From Paenirhodobacter populi (GTDB lineage Bacteria > Pseudomonadota > Alphaproteobacteria > Rhodobacterales > Rhodobacteraceae): 64,000 bases of DNA. Each line of letters starts with the position of its first letter. The stretch's first letter is position 1. This document shows positions 9,940 through 18,540 of this stretch, piece after piece. A model generated the notes under the pieces. That model saw only the letters and a program-made list of their open reading frames with translations. It did no database searches and was not told where the DNA came from. The translations under genes and the position numbers were made by a program. The stretch lies in the NCBI RefSeq assembly GCF_004022215.1, contig NZ_SAUZ01000013.1:93780-157779 (forward strand), given 5' to 3'.

Positions 9940-10374
9940 ATGAAGACGATCCACATCCTGAACGGGCCGAACCTGAACCTGCTGGGCCAGCGGCAACCGG
10001 AAATCTACGGCGCCGATACGCTCGCGGATGTCGAGCGCGACTGCGCCGCCGTCGCCGCCGCGGCGGGCTTCGCGGTGAAGCTCCTTCAGACCAACTGGGA
10101 AGGCCAGATGATCGACTGGATCCACGAGGCGCGCCAGACCGCCTGCGGGGTCGTGATCAATCCGGGCGCGTGGACGCATACCTCGGTGGCGATTCTCGAT
10201 GCGCTGAACACCTTCGAGGGGCCGGTGATCGAATGCCACATCTCGAACGTCCACAAGCGCGAGCCGTTCCGGCACCATTCCTATGTCTCGCTGCGGGCGG
10301 ACGGGGTGATCGCCGGGCTGGGGATCGAGGGCTATGCGCTGGCCGTGCGGCGGATCTGTTCGCTGTTGGGCTAG
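9940..10374 (+). CDS. aroQ: Type II 3-dehydroquinate dehydratase
   Basis: A 144-residue dodecameric-type dehydroquinase catalysing the third shikimate-pathway step, 3-dehydroquinate to 3-dehydroshikimate. It opens with the family motif [19 protein letters not shown], which includes the catalytic loop Arg and Tyr. It also has [16 protein letters not shown] with the active-site Asn and the catalytic His region [14 protein letters not shown]. The ATG at 9940 fits family length; an upstream TTG at 9916 would add eight unrelated residues. It follows tex by 24 nt and may be cotranscribed. Ends with 3'-end element copy C. Confidence 0.95.
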   Translation: MKTIHILNGPNLNLLGQRQPEIYGADTLADVERDCAAVAAAAGFAVKLLQTNWEGQMIDWIHEARQTACGVVINPGAWTHTSVAILDALNTFEGPVIECHISNVHKREPFRHHSYVSLRADGVIAGLGIEGYALAVRRICSLLG

Positions 10375-10395
10375 GCGCTTGCGGCTGGCGGGGCT

Positions 10396-10460
10396 GGGGG
10401 GCGCTGCCCCCCGTCTTCATTTCATGAAGACTCCCCCCGGGATATTTATGGAAAAACGAC
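10396..10460 (+). repeat. 3'-end extragenic element, copy C (downstream of aroQ)
   Basis: Hairpin 1 GGGGGGC-GCT-GCCCCCC at 10396-10412, hairpin 2 GTCTTCAT-TTC-ATGAAGAC at 10413-10431, then the CCCCCGGGATATTTATGG tail. The full 65 bp is identical, in inverted orientation, to copy F at 27343-27407. Starts 22 nt after the aroQ stop. Confidence 0.8.
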
Positions 10461-10595
10461 GGCCATTAAGGATTTAGTCACCACGTCGGGCAATTCTGGA
10501 GATGCGGAACAGGCGGGGACGCCGATGACCGTGAAAGACGACGGTTCCGGCCCGGCTTCGCCTGGCGTCCCGGGTCGGGCCATTCCTGCTTTCGT

Positions 10596-10641
10596 GTTTC
10601 CATAAATATCCCACGGGGGTGCGGGGGTGTGAAACCCCCGC
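10596..10641 (-). repeat. 3'-end extragenic element, variant copy D (downstream of the glutamine-synthetase-family gene)
   Basis: On the minus strand this is one hairpin, GCGGGGGT-GTTTC... in reverse reading (stem GCGGGGGT/ACCCCCGC, 10621-10641), followed by the tail ending in GGGATATTTATGGAAAC (10596-10613). The canonical first hairpin is absent, so this is a divergent or shortened member. It lies 17 nt past the stop of the gene ending at 10659. The roughly 135 bp between copies C and D holds nothing I recognise. Confidence 0.6.
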
Positions 10642-10658
10642 CGCCGACCCCGCCGCAA

Positions 10659-12038
10659 TCATGCGTTGTGCAGGTAGAGCGCGTAATCCACATCGGCGAT
10701 CCAGCGCGCCACCCGCTGATATTCCGCCGCCTTGATCGCGGTGAAGGTGCGGTGCATGTCCGGGCCGAGCGCCTCTTTCAGGAAGGCCGAGCCTTGTGCC
10801 GCGCGGATCGCCTCGCGCCAGTCGCCCGGCATCGGCAGGTCATCGCCGCCCTCATAGCCGTTGCCCTGCGTTTCCGGCCCCGGATCGATGCGGTGCGCCA
10901 GCCCGTGCCGGATCCCGGCAAGGATCGTCGCCCCCACCAGATAGGGGTTGGCATCGACGCCCGAGGGCCGGTGCTCGATCCGGCGCGCCTTCACCTCGCC
11001 CGCCGGGATGCGCAGCGCGACGGAGCGGTTGTTCACCCCCCAACTGGGCGAGACGGGCGCATAGCTCTGATTGGCGAACCGCCGCCATGAATTGGCATGC
11101 GGCGCGAAGACCAGCATCGATTCGCCCATCGTTGCCCGCAGGCCGCCGATGGCGTGGCGGATCGTGTCGGTCCAGTGGCCCTCGACCTCTTCGGCAAAGA
11201 CATTGCGTCCCCGGTCGTCGCACAGGCTGACGTGGAAATGCATCCCCGATCCGGCATATTTCTCGATCGGCTTGGCCATGAAACAGGCAAGGACCCCGTG
11301 CCGGCGCGCCTGCATCCGCACGATCCGCTTCAGCCGGATCAGGTCGTCCGCCGCCTGCATCACATCGGTGCGGTAATGCAGCGTCAGTTCGTATTGCCCC
11401 GGCGCATATTCCGAGATCACCGTTTCAGCGTTGATCCCCATCGCCTCGGCGGCGCGGTAGATATCGGTGAACAGCGGTTCCATCCCGTGCAGGTGATCGA
11501 CGGAATAGACCTCGGTCCAGTCCGAGCGCCGCCCGTCCAGCACCGCCGCCGCGGGGCGCACACCCTGCGACCGGTCGGGATCGAGGAGGAAGAATTCCAG
11601 CTCGAACGCCCCCGCCGGATGCAGCCCTTCGGCCGCCATCGCCGCCACCTGCCGCTTCAGCGCGTGGCGCGGGTCCGAGGTCATCTCCGCCCCGTCCAGA
11701 TGATACATGCTCATCAGCAGTTCGCCGCGCGGCGGATTGGTGCCGTGCAGCGCCTTCAGCGTGCCGGGGATCGGCCAGGCGCGCAGGTCGCCGTCGCCCT
11801 GATCCCAGATCAGCCCGGTTTCATGCACATCCTCGCCCACGATATCCAGCCCGAGGATCGAGATCGGCAGATGCCGCCCGCCCTTGTAGAGGCCGGCCAG
11901 TTCGTGGCGCCGGATGATCTTGCCCCGGCCGATGCCGTTCGCATCGTGCAGAACGATGTCGAACGCCTCGATCTCGGGATGGGCGGCGAGGAAGTCTTCG
12001 GCCTCGGCGATGTCGGAGCCGGAAGGGGATTGCGTCAT
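10659..12038 (-). CDS. Glutamine synthetase family protein (PuuA-like gamma-glutamyl-amine ligase)
   Basis: A 459-residue ATP-dependent ligase of the GS fold. N-terminal beta-Grasp part (about 1-110), then the catalytic domain with AFELEFFLLDPD, EYAPGQYELTL and GSGMHFHVSL (metal and ammonia-site residues), the NRSVALRIP loop and ARRIEHRPSGVDANPYL. These patterns match glutamine-synthetase homologues such as gamma-glutamylputrescine synthetase rather than the GlnA core enzyme, so the amine substrate is uncertain and a polyamine role is an inference. No other puu genes are nearby. ATG at 12038; divergent from the glucan operon across 438 bp. Confidence 0.8.
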   Translation of the reverse strand: MTQSPSGSDIAEAEDFLAAHPEIEAFDIVLHDANGIGRGKIIRRHELAGLYKGGRHLPISILGLDIVGEDVHETGLIWDQGDGDLRAWPIPGTLKALHGTNPPRGELLMSMYHLDGAEMTSDPRHALKRQVAAMAAEGLHPAGAFELEFFLLDPDRSQGVRPAAAVLDGRRSDWTEVYSVDHLHGMEPLFTDIYRAAEAMGINAETVISEYAPGQYELTLHYRTDVMQAADDLIRLKRIVRMQARRHGVLACFMAKPIEKYAGSGMHFHVSLCDDRGRNVFAEEVEGHWTDTIRHAIGGLRATMGESMLVFAPHANSWRRFANQSYAPVSPSWGVNNRSVALRIPAGEVKARRIEHRPSGVDANPYLVGATILAGIRHGLAHRIDPGPETQGNGYEGGDDLPMPGDWREAIRAAQGSAFLKEALGPDMHRTFTAIKAAEYQRVARWIADVDYALYLHNA

Positions 12039-12476
12039 GTCAGGTCCCGGTCAGATGGCCCGGCGCATCGGCGAAGGCAGCGACCGGCAGGTCGATCTGC
12101 GCCCGCGACATCACCGGCGATGCGGTATCATATTGCGGAACGGCGCGGTCAGACAGCCTCGATTGAGCGGTCGGGGATCGCCGTTTGCACGGGGACGATC
12201 CCGGCGTTCAAGGTCCGTTTTCCCCCGTCAGCGCGGTTCGACTCACCCGGACAGGGACGGCGATAGCGGCGGCGCGACAGGTTCCGGCCCGCGCCCTGCG
12301 GGACACGGTTGCGCGACATCACGCCGCTTCGGGTCATGCCTTTGGCAACAATGCGCTGCAACAGTGCCGCAACGACAAGTTTGATATCGCGTGACATAAA
12401 GCTCTCTTGCAAGTTCACAGGCACTATGCCTAAGGATTTGGCAAAGAGGCTGCTATTTGGCGGCCTGAGGAACTAT
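12039..12476. other. 438-bp divergent intergenic region
   Basis: Separates the glutamine-synthetase-family gene from opgG and must contain both promoters. I see no convincing -35/-10 pair and no repeat element. A minus-strand frame (12149-12424, with a possible start at about 12397) is weak and is treated as rejected. The stretch nearest opgG, about 12340-12476, is noticeably less GC-rich than the surroundings, as expected for a promoter or leader. Confidence 0.5.
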
Positions 12477-14141
12477 ATGACATCGCTTGGAAAATACATG
12501 TCCCCACGCAATGCCCTTTTGCCGTTTTCGCTGACCCGCCGGAACCTTCTGGGCACCCTCTCGGCGGGTGCGGTCCTGGCCTGTGCGGGAACGGCGGTGC
12601 GCGCGCAGGAAGCCCCGCCGCCCGAGCCCGACCAGACCCCGCCCGAGGCGGAGCCCGCGCCCGCGACGACGGGCCAGCAGCCGTTCAGCTTTGACACGCT
12701 GTCCGCCACCATGCGCGACACCGCCAGCAAGCAGCCGCAGACCTCGACCCTGCCGGACAGCTTCCTGACCCGGCTGAACTACGACGACTACCGGCTGATC
12801 CGTTTCAACCCGGACCGGGCGCGTTTCGCCGATACCGAACATTCGCGGTTCCGGCTGCAGGCCTTTCACATGGGCTGGCTGTTCAAGGAACCCGTCCTGC
12901 TGTACGAGGTGGCGAACGGTCAGGCCTGGCTTCTGGGCTTCGACACCGACGATTTCATCTATGAGCGACAGGCGCGTGACATCGTGCCGGAGCACGAGGC
13001 CCTGCCGGGCGTCGCGGGCTTCCGGCTGCACACGCCGCTGAACCGCCCCGATGTGTTCGACGAACTGGTGGCCTTTCAGGGCGCGTCCTATTTCCGTGCG
13101 CTCGGCCGCAATTCGACCTATGGCCTTTCGGCGCGCGGGCTGGCGATCAACACCGGCCTGCCGGTGGCCGAGGAATTCCCCCGCTTCACCAAGTTCTGGA
13201 TCCAGCGGCCCGAGCCCGGCTCGCAGACGCTGGTGGTCTGGGCGGCGATGGAAAGCACCTCGCTGACCGGCGCCTATCAGTTCGTCATCACGCCGGGTCA
13301 GGAAACGATCATGGACGTGACGGCGCGGCTGTATTTCCGCGCCGACGTGCAGCAGCTGGGCATCGCGCCGCTGACCTCGATGTTCCTTTATGGCGACCGC
13401 AACCGCGCGCGGTTCGACGATTTCCGCCCGAAGGTGCATGACAGCGACGGCCTTGGCATCCTGCGCGACGACGGCGAGCGGCTCTGGCGGCCGTTGTCGA
13501 ACCCGACCCGGCTGGCGTCGAGCTATCTGGTCGAGGAAAATCCCCGCGCCTTCGGCCTGTATCAGCGCGACCGCGATTTCGACCATTATCAGGATGCCTC
13601 GGCGGTCTACGAACGCCGCCCGTCCTGCGTGGTCGAGCCTCTGGGCGACTGGGGCAAGGGCACCGTGCGGCTGGTGGAAATTCCCTCGGACCTTGAGGTG
13701 AACGACAATATCGTCGCCTTCTGGGTGCCGGACACACAGGCCAAGGCGGGCACCGACATGGAATTCCGCTACCGCCTGCGGTGGGGCGACCTGATGCCCG
13801 ATCCCAATGCGAACCGCGCCCATATCGTCGCCTCGCGCGCCGGGCTGGGCGGCGTGTCCGGCACGCCGAACACCGACGGGTCGCGCAAGTTCGTCATCGA
13901 CTTCGCGGGGGGCATGATCGGGCGGCTGCCGGCCTCTGCCGCCGATCAGCTCTCGATCGTCGCCACCGCATCGCAGGGTGAAATTTCGACGCAAGTGTTG
14001 CATTATGTTCCCGAGAGCAAGGTCTGGCGCCTGATCCTGGACGTCAGACCCACAGGCAATGTCGTGGAACTTTCGGCCCATATCGCTGGTTACGATCAGA
14101 AGCTGACCGAAACCTGGCTCTATCAATGGATCAACGCATGA
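12477..14141 (+). CDS. opgG: Periplasmic glucan biosynthesis protein OpgG (MdoG)
   Basis: A 554-residue periplasmic protein of the OpgG/OpgD family, which acts on the nascent osmoregulated periplasmic glucan backbone. A twin-arginine-like signal (SLTRRNLLGTLSAGAVLA) is followed by a proline/glutamate-rich linker (about 45-70). The mature family domain starts near FSFDTL and includes the YDDYRLIRF region, the FQGASYFRALG motif and RRPSCVVEPLGDWG. Start: GAGGA lies 5 nt before the ATG at 12477; an alternative is the ATG at 12498, just before the signal peptide. E. coli OpgD uses Tat while OpgG uses Sec, so the RR signal here is OpgD-like. First gene of opgG-opgI-opgH-opgC. Confidence 0.92.
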   Translation: MTSLGKYMSPRNALLPFSLTRRNLLGTLSAGAVLACAGTAVRAQEAPPPEPDQTPPEAEPAPATTGQQPFSFDTLSATMRDTASKQPQTSTLPDSFLTRLNYDDYRLIRFNPDRARFADTEHSRFRLQAFHMGWLFKEPVLLYEVANGQAWLLGFDTDDFIYERQARDIVPEHEALPGVAGFRLHTPLNRPDVFDELVAFQGASYFRALGRNSTYGLSARGLAINTGLPVAEEFPRFTKFWIQRPEPGSQTLVVWAAMESTSLTGAYQFVITPGQETIMDVTARLYFRADVQQLGIAPLTSMFLYGDRNRARFDDFRPKVHDSDGLGILRDDGERLWRPLSNPTRLASSYLVEENPRAFGLYQRDRDFDHYQDASAVYERRPSCVVEPLGDWGKGTVRLVEIPSDLEVNDNIVAFWVPDTQAKAGTDMEFRYRLRWGDLMPDPNANRAHIVASRAGLGGVSGTPNTDGSRKFVIDFAGGMIGRLPASAADQLSIVATASQGEISTQVLHYVPESKVWRLILDVRPTGNVVELSAHIAGYDQKLTETWLYQWINA

Positions 14142-14425
14142 CCGCACAGAGCAAGCCATCAGCGTCCCGGCCCCCCAGGTCCCGGTCCGGTGAAAGCCGC
14201 GCCCGGGGTCCGGCAAAGGCCACGGCCGCGAAGGCGACGGCCAAGGATGCCGCCGCGATGTCGCCCGCCGATCTGGTCGCAGGTCCCTGTGCGCTGCCCG
14301 ATGCGCCGCTGGCCATGCCCCAGCAGGTGATCGAGCCCGCGCGCGGCCTGTTCCGGCGTCTGGCCGACGCGGCCGGTCTTGCCCCGCAATCTCCCGCCGC
14401 GCCTCCGGCGGGTGCCGACCGATAA
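14138..14425 (+). CDS. opgI: OpgI: small protein of the glucan operon
   Basis: A 95-residue protein between opgG and opgH. R. sphaeroides is reported to have opgGIH plus opgC in one operon, and this small gene sits in the opgI position. Its ATG overlaps the opgG stop (ATGA), and opgH starts 3 nt after its own stop, so expression is coupled. The first half is Ala/Lys/Arg/Pro-rich and probably disordered; the second half contains CALPDAPLAMPQQ and ARGLFRRLADAAG. That segment resembles the cytoplasmic N-terminal region of long OpgH proteins, which the short OpgH here lacks, so it may be that region encoded separately. No membrane segment. Function beyond the operon context is unproven. Confidence 0.7.
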   Translation: MTAQSKPSASRPPRSRSGESRARGPAKATAAKATAKDAAAMSPADLVAGPCALPDAPLAMPQQVIEPARGLFRRLADAAGLAPQSPAAPPAGADR

Positions 14426-14428
14426 GAG

Positions 14429-16237
14429 ATGATCCCCCTTCCCATATCGCGCGCAGGGCTTTTCGCGCTGCGCTTTGTGGCCATGGCGCTTGCGCTTGTG
14501 GCGGGGCTTGGCGCGTTCGTGCTGTTCCTGCAATTCGGCGATGCCGACGGGCTGGATGCGCTCGACGTGATCCGGGCCATGCTGATCCTGATCTCGACGC
14601 TGTGGCTCGCGTGGGGGGCGGTGCAGGCGCTGATCGGGCTGACCTCGCACGCCAAACCCCCGGCCTATGACCCGAAGGCGCCGATCCTTGGCCGGACGGC
14701 GGTGCTGATGCCGGTCTACAACGAAGACCCGCTGGCCACCTTTTCCCGCGTCGCGGCGATGGAGGAATCCTTGCGCCGCACCGGCGATCCGGCGGTGGTG
14801 CATTTCGCCATCCTCTCCGACACGCGCAACGAGACCATCGCCCGGCGCGAGTTGGTGATGTTCAAGCATCTGGTGCTGGACCGCAACGGGCTCGGCCGGT
14901 TCTTCTACCGCCGGCGCGAGAACAACACCGGCAAGAAGGCCGGCAATATCGAGGATTTCGTTACCCGCTCGGGCGGCGCCTATGACTATGCGGTGATCCT
15001 CGACGCCGACAGCCTGATGGAAGGCGAAACGATCCTGCAACTGATCCGCCGGATGGAGGCTGAGCCGCGTCTCGGCCTGTTGCAGACCCTGCCCAAGGTG
15101 ATCCGCGCGCGGTCGCGCTTCGGCCGGGCGATGCAGTTCTCGGCCGCTTTCTTCTCGCCGGTCTTCGCGCGCGGTCTGGCGATGATGCAGGGCGAGACGG
15201 GGCCGTTCTGGGGGCACAACGCCATCGTCCGGGTCCGGGCCTTTGCCGAATCCTGCGGGCTGCCGCCGCTGCGCGGCAAGCCCCCCTTCGGCGGCCATGT
15301 GATGAGCCACGATTACGTCGAGGCGGCGCTGCTGGCCCGCGCGGGCTGGGTGGTGCGGCTCGATGACGATCTGGAAGGATCGTTCGAGGAAGGCCCCGAA
15401 AACATCGTCGATCACGCCAAGCGCGACCGGCGCTGGTGTCAGGGCAACCTGCAACATTCGCGTATCATCGGTGCGCCCGGCCTGCGGGCGTGGTCGCGGT
15501 TCGTCTTTGCGCAGGGCATCATGGCCTATATCTCGCCGCTGTTCTGGCTGGGATTCATCATCGCCTCGATCATCGCGCCGCTGACGGCGCCGCCGCCGGA
15601 CTATTTCCCCGAACCCAACTGGCCCTTCCCCTATTTCCCGCCGTCCGAGGCGTCGAAGGCCATCGGCCTGTTCATCGGCATCTTCGTGCTTCTGCTGGCG
15701 CCCAAGATCCTGATCGCCGCCAAGGCCGCCATCACCGGGCGGGCGAAGCAGTTCGGGGGGGCGGGGCTTGCCTTCCTGTCGTCGCTGGCGGAACTGCTGC
15801 TGTCGTCGCTGACGGCGCCGGTGCTGCTGATGTATTCGACGCGCTCGGTGATTCAGGTGCTGCTCGGGCGCGACGGCGGCTGGCCGACGAACAACCGCGG
15901 CGACGGTTCGCTTGGCTGGCGCGACGCCTTTGCGGCCTCTTGGTGGATCGTGGCGATCGGCGTGATCGGCCTTGCGGCGACATGGTATCTGGCGCCCGGG
16001 CTGCTTCTGTGGCTGTCGCCGGTCGGCGTGCCGATGGTCTGCGCGCCCGCGCTGCTGCGCTGGACCTCGCTGCCGTCACACGGAAAACTGATGGGCGTGC
16101 CGACGGAATATGCGCCCGCCGCCGTTATGCAGATTCATGACGCAATTCTGGACCGCTGGACCGACGCCCTTGACCGGGGACGCGGTGTCCCGGCGGAAAA
16201 CGCCACGCCGTCCGCACCTGCCGTGCCTGCCCGCTGA
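14429..16237 (+). CDS. opgH: Glucan glucosyltransferase OpgH (MdoH)
   Basis: A 602-residue inner-membrane family-2 glycosyltransferase that polymerises the beta-glucan backbone from UDP-glucose and passes it to the periplasm. Two N-terminal helices (about 10-75) precede the cytoplasmic GT2 domain, with VLMPVYNEDP, the NTGKKAGNIEDF segment, VILDADSLM (DxD), SHDYVEAALL and the acceptor motif KRDRRWCQGN. At least five C-terminal helices follow. E. coli OpgH is about 847 residues; the missing N-terminal part may correspond to OpgI. A C-terminal Ala/Pro tail is present. A 41-nt gap precedes opgC. Confidence 0.93.
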   Translation: MIPLPISRAGLFALRFVAMALALVAGLGAFVLFLQFGDADGLDALDVIRAMLILISTLWLAWGAVQALIGLTSHAKPPAYDPKAPILGRTAVLMPVYNEDPLATFSRVAAMEESLRRTGDPAVVHFAILSDTRNETIARRELVMFKHLVLDRNGLGRFFYRRRENNTGKKAGNIEDFVTRSGGAYDYAVILDADSLMEGETILQLIRRMEAEPRLGLLQTLPKVIRARSRFGRAMQFSAAFFSPVFARGLAMMQGETGPFWGHNAIVRVRAFAESCGLPPLRGKPPFGGHVMSHDYVEAALLARAGWVVRLDDDLEGSFEEGPENIVDHAKRDRRWCQGNLQHSRIIGAPGLRAWSRFVFAQGIMAYISPLFWLGFIIASIIAPLTAPPPDYFPEPNWPFPYFPPSEASKAIGLFIGIFVLLLAPKILIAAKAAITGRAKQFGGAGLAFLSSLAELLLSSLTAPVLLMYSTRSVIQVLLGRDGGWPTNNRGDGSLGWRDAFAASWWIVAIGVIGLAATWYLAPGLLLWLSPVGVPMVCAPALLRWTSLPSHGKLMGVPTEYAPAAVMQIHDAILDRWTDALDRGRGVPAENATPSAPAVPAR

Positions 16238-16278
16238 GGGCGATCGACCACCGGTAAGCCACCAAGGGAGGCCGCAAC

Positions 16279-17517
16279 ATGACCGGAACCACGCCGACGA
16301 CCCATCCGGAGATGCCGGGCCTTGCCCCCGGTCAGCGCGACCCGCGGCTCGATTTCTTCCGCGGGCTGAGCCTGATCATGATCTTCATGAACCATGTGCC
16401 GGGCACGTTCTTCGAAAACCTGACCTCGCGCAATTTCGGCCTGTCGGATGCGGCCGAGGGCTTCGTGTTCATGTCGGGCTGCGCCGTGGCGCTGGCCTAC
16501 GGGCCGAAGATGAAGAACGGCCTTGGCGTCGACGTGGTGCGCAAGGGCTGGGGCCGCGCGTGGCAGCTTTACCTCGTCCACATGATGACCACGGTCTGGG
16601 CCATGGCGCTGGTCGCCGGCGGGGTGCTGTGGCTCGGCGCGGATGAGGTGTTGCTGAACAATTCCTTCAACCTGCTGTGGAAGCAGCCGGTCGAGGTGAT
16701 CCTGGGCGTCGCGACGCTTGGCCATCAGTTCGGCTATGTGAACATCCTGCCGATGTATGCGGTGCTGATGCTGGGGGCGCCGTTCCTCGTGCGGCTCGGC
16801 CAGCGCAGTCCGATGGCGTTGCTGGCGTTTTCGGTGGGCTTCTGGATCCTGACCTTCGCGCTCTCGCTCGATCTGCCGAACTATCCGCAGCCGGGTGGCT
16901 GGTTCTTCAACCCCTTCGCGTGGCAGCTGATCTTTACGCTTGGCATCCTGACCGGGCTTGCGCTGCGCGAGGGTCGGCGGTTCGTGCCGGTGAAGCCCTG
17001 GCTCGTCTGGATCGCGGCGATCTGGCTGGTGTTCTGCTTTGCCTGGGTGCAGGACGTGGACCTGAAGGAATGGATGAACCAGACGCTGAACGCGCTCAGG
17101 GCGCAGGGCGTGCCGGGGCTGGTCGCCGGGTTCGACAAGACCTTCGTCTCGATGCCGCGTCTGACCCATTTCATCGCGCTGGCCTATATCCTGTCGATGC
17201 CGCTGGGGATCCCGAAATTCGCCGCCTCGCAGGCGATGGAGCCGGTCCGGCTGATCGGGCGGCACAGCCTGCCGGTCTTTGCCACGGGCACGGTGATCGC
17301 CATCTTTGCGCAGGTGGTGAAGGACGTGCATCCCGCCGGGATCGAACAGGACATGCTGCTGGTTCTGGGTGGGCTGTTCGCGCAATGGTGTCTGGCCTAT
17401 GCGCTGGAATGGAGCCGGCAAAGGGACGGCCGCACCAAGCCCCCGGTCGTGCGCGAGACCGAGCCCGAGGTCGCCCCGCACCGGCTGCCCGTCGCGCCCA
17501 GCACCAGCCTGCGCTGA
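16279..17517 (+). CDS. opgC: Glucan succinyltransferase OpgC
   Basis: A 412-residue membrane protein with about ten helices. In R. sphaeroides OpgC adds succinyl groups to periplasmic glucans. It opens with the family signature DPRLDFFRGLSLIMIFMNH, in which the His lies at the end of the first helix as in acyltransferase-3-like enzymes, followed by SDAAEGFVFMSGCAVALAYG. Preceded by AAGGGAGG 8-9 nt before the ATG. Last gene of the glucan operon; the tail after about residue 375 is hydrophilic. Faces lysR with only 15 bp between stops. Confidence 0.9.
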   Translation: MTGTTPTTHPEMPGLAPGQRDPRLDFFRGLSLIMIFMNHVPGTFFENLTSRNFGLSDAAEGFVFMSGCAVALAYGPKMKNGLGVDVVRKGWGRAWQLYLVHMMTTVWAMALVAGGVLWLGADEVLLNNSFNLLWKQPVEVILGVATLGHQFGYVNILPMYAVLMLGAPFLVRLGQRSPMALLAFSVGFWILTFALSLDLPNYPQPGGWFFNPFAWQLIFTLGILTGLALREGRRFVPVKPWLVWIAAIWLVFCFAWVQDVDLKEWMNQTLNALRAQGVPGLVAGFDKTFVSMPRLTHFIALAYILSMPLGIPKFAASQAMEPVRLIGRHSLPVFATGTVIAIFAQVVKDVHPAGIEQDMLLVLGGLFAQWCLAYALEWSRQRDGRTKPPVVRETEPEVAPHRLPVAPSTSLR

Positions 17518-17523
17518 TCCGGC

Positions 17524-17542
17524 CGGCGCCGGTCAGGCGCCG
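17524..17542. terminator. Possible bidirectional hairpin between opgC and lysR
   Basis: CGGCGCC-GGTCA-GGCGCCG: a 7-bp GC-rich stem whose 5-nt loop contains the complement of the lysR stop codon. It lies between two convergent genes, so it could end both transcripts, but there is no T-run on either side. Confidence 0.35.
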
Positions 17543-18438
17543 CCCTCGGCCGCCAGCGCGCCGCATTCCTGCGCCACGCCCTTCAGCGCGGCCAGCGCCG
17601 CCTGAACCTTCGGCGTGCGGTGCAGATCGACATGGGTCACCAGCCAGATCGCCGAATCCCATTCGGGGATCGGCGCGATCACCTCGATCAGGCGCGGATC
17701 GTTTTGCGCCTGCAACACCGGCAGGAAGCCGAGCCCGATCCCCGAATGGATCGCCGCCTCCGTGCTTTCGGGTTCGTTGGCGCGGAAGACCACCGCCTCG
17801 GCGGGCTGCGTCTCCGCCAGCCAGCGATAGAACGGCGCGCGCGATTCCCGCGTGTCGGCACCGATGAACCGATGCCCGTCCAGATCCCCGATCCCCGCGG
17901 GCCGGCCCATCCGGTCCAGATAGTCCGCGCTCGCATAGAGCGCCATGTGGTTGGTGCCCAGAGGCTGCACCACATTGTCCGGCTCGGTCGGGCGGGCGCC
18001 GGCGCGGATCGCCACATGCGCCTCGCCGTATTCCAGACGGAACACCCGCTGATCGGTCAGATAGCGCAGCTTCAGCGCCGGGTGTTCGATCATCAGCCGC
18101 GCCAGCGCCGGGACCACCAGCCCCGACATCGTCGGCAATGAGGTGATGATCAGCTCGCCCGAGATTTCCGCCCCCGCCCCGGCGATCCGGGCCGCAAGCT
18201 GGCTGAACTGATCCTCGGTCGCCTGTCCGACGGCCAGAAGCTGCAACCCCGCCTCGGTCGGCGTGTAGCCGCGCGGATGGCGCTGGAACAGCCGGGTGCC
18301 CAGCCGTTCCTCCAGCGCGTCGACATGGCGGATCACCGTGGCATGGTGGACGCCCAGAACCTCCGCCGCGCCGGAGACCGTTCCCACCCGCGCGACCTGA
18401 TAGGCGGTGCGGATTTCATCCCAGTTTTCAAAGCTCAT
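17533..18438 (-). CDS. LysR-family transcriptional regulator
   Basis: A 301-residue regulator. The N-terminal winged helix-turn-helix (about 1-65) contains GTVSGAAEVLGVHHATVIRHV, and the C-terminal substrate-binding domain (about 90-295) recognises an unknown co-inducer. The open frame continues upstream, but only from ATG 18438 (MSFENWDE) does the HTH sit at the usual distance from the start. Divergent from the azoreductase gene with 102 bp between starts, the classic arrangement for a LysR regulator and its target, so it probably controls azoR in response to quinones or electrophiles (inference). Confidence 0.85.
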   Translation of the reverse strand: MSFENWDEIRTAYQVARVGTVSGAAEVLGVHHATVIRHVDALEERLGTRLFQRHPRGYTPTEAGLQLLAVGQATEDQFSQLAARIAGAGAEISGELIITSLPTMSGLVVPALARLMIEHPALKLRYLTDQRVFRLEYGEAHVAIRAGARPTEPDNVVQPLGTNHMALYASADYLDRMGRPAGIGDLDGHRFIGADTRESRAPFYRWLAETQPAEAVVFRANEPESTEAAIHSGIGLGFLPVLQAQNDPRLIEVIAPIPEWDSAIWLVTHVDLHRTPKVQAALAALKGVAQECGALAAEGGA

Positions 18439-18470
18439 TTGTGCGCCTGTAAACATCCATTGCGCGATCA

Positions 18471-18519
18471 TTACACTTGTGTTCGGCAAGGCAAAGCCCG
18501 AATTTTTCTGCAAGTGCAA
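18471..18519. promoter_or_regulatory. Candidate LysR operator in the lysR-azoR divergent region
   Basis: Two related 11-mers face each other: TTACACTTGTG at 18471-18481 and, inverted, TTGCACTTGCA (plus strand TGCAAGTGCAA) at 18509-18519, differing at three positions and separated by 27 bp. Inverted, related half-sites in a lysR-target intergenic region are what a tetrameric LysR protein binds. The second half-site ends 21 nt before the azoR ATG. Confidence 0.4.
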
Positions 18520-18540
18520 ACCCCTGTTGGAGACCCTCCC

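Noticed and set aside
12149..12424. A 91-residue minus-strand frame with an internal MSRDIKLVVAALLQRIV start in the gap before opgG
   Set aside because: The first 30 residues look protein-like, but the rest is Arg/Pro/Gly-rich, no homologous family comes to mind and it spans a region that must hold the opgG promoter. Conservation in relatives could revive it.
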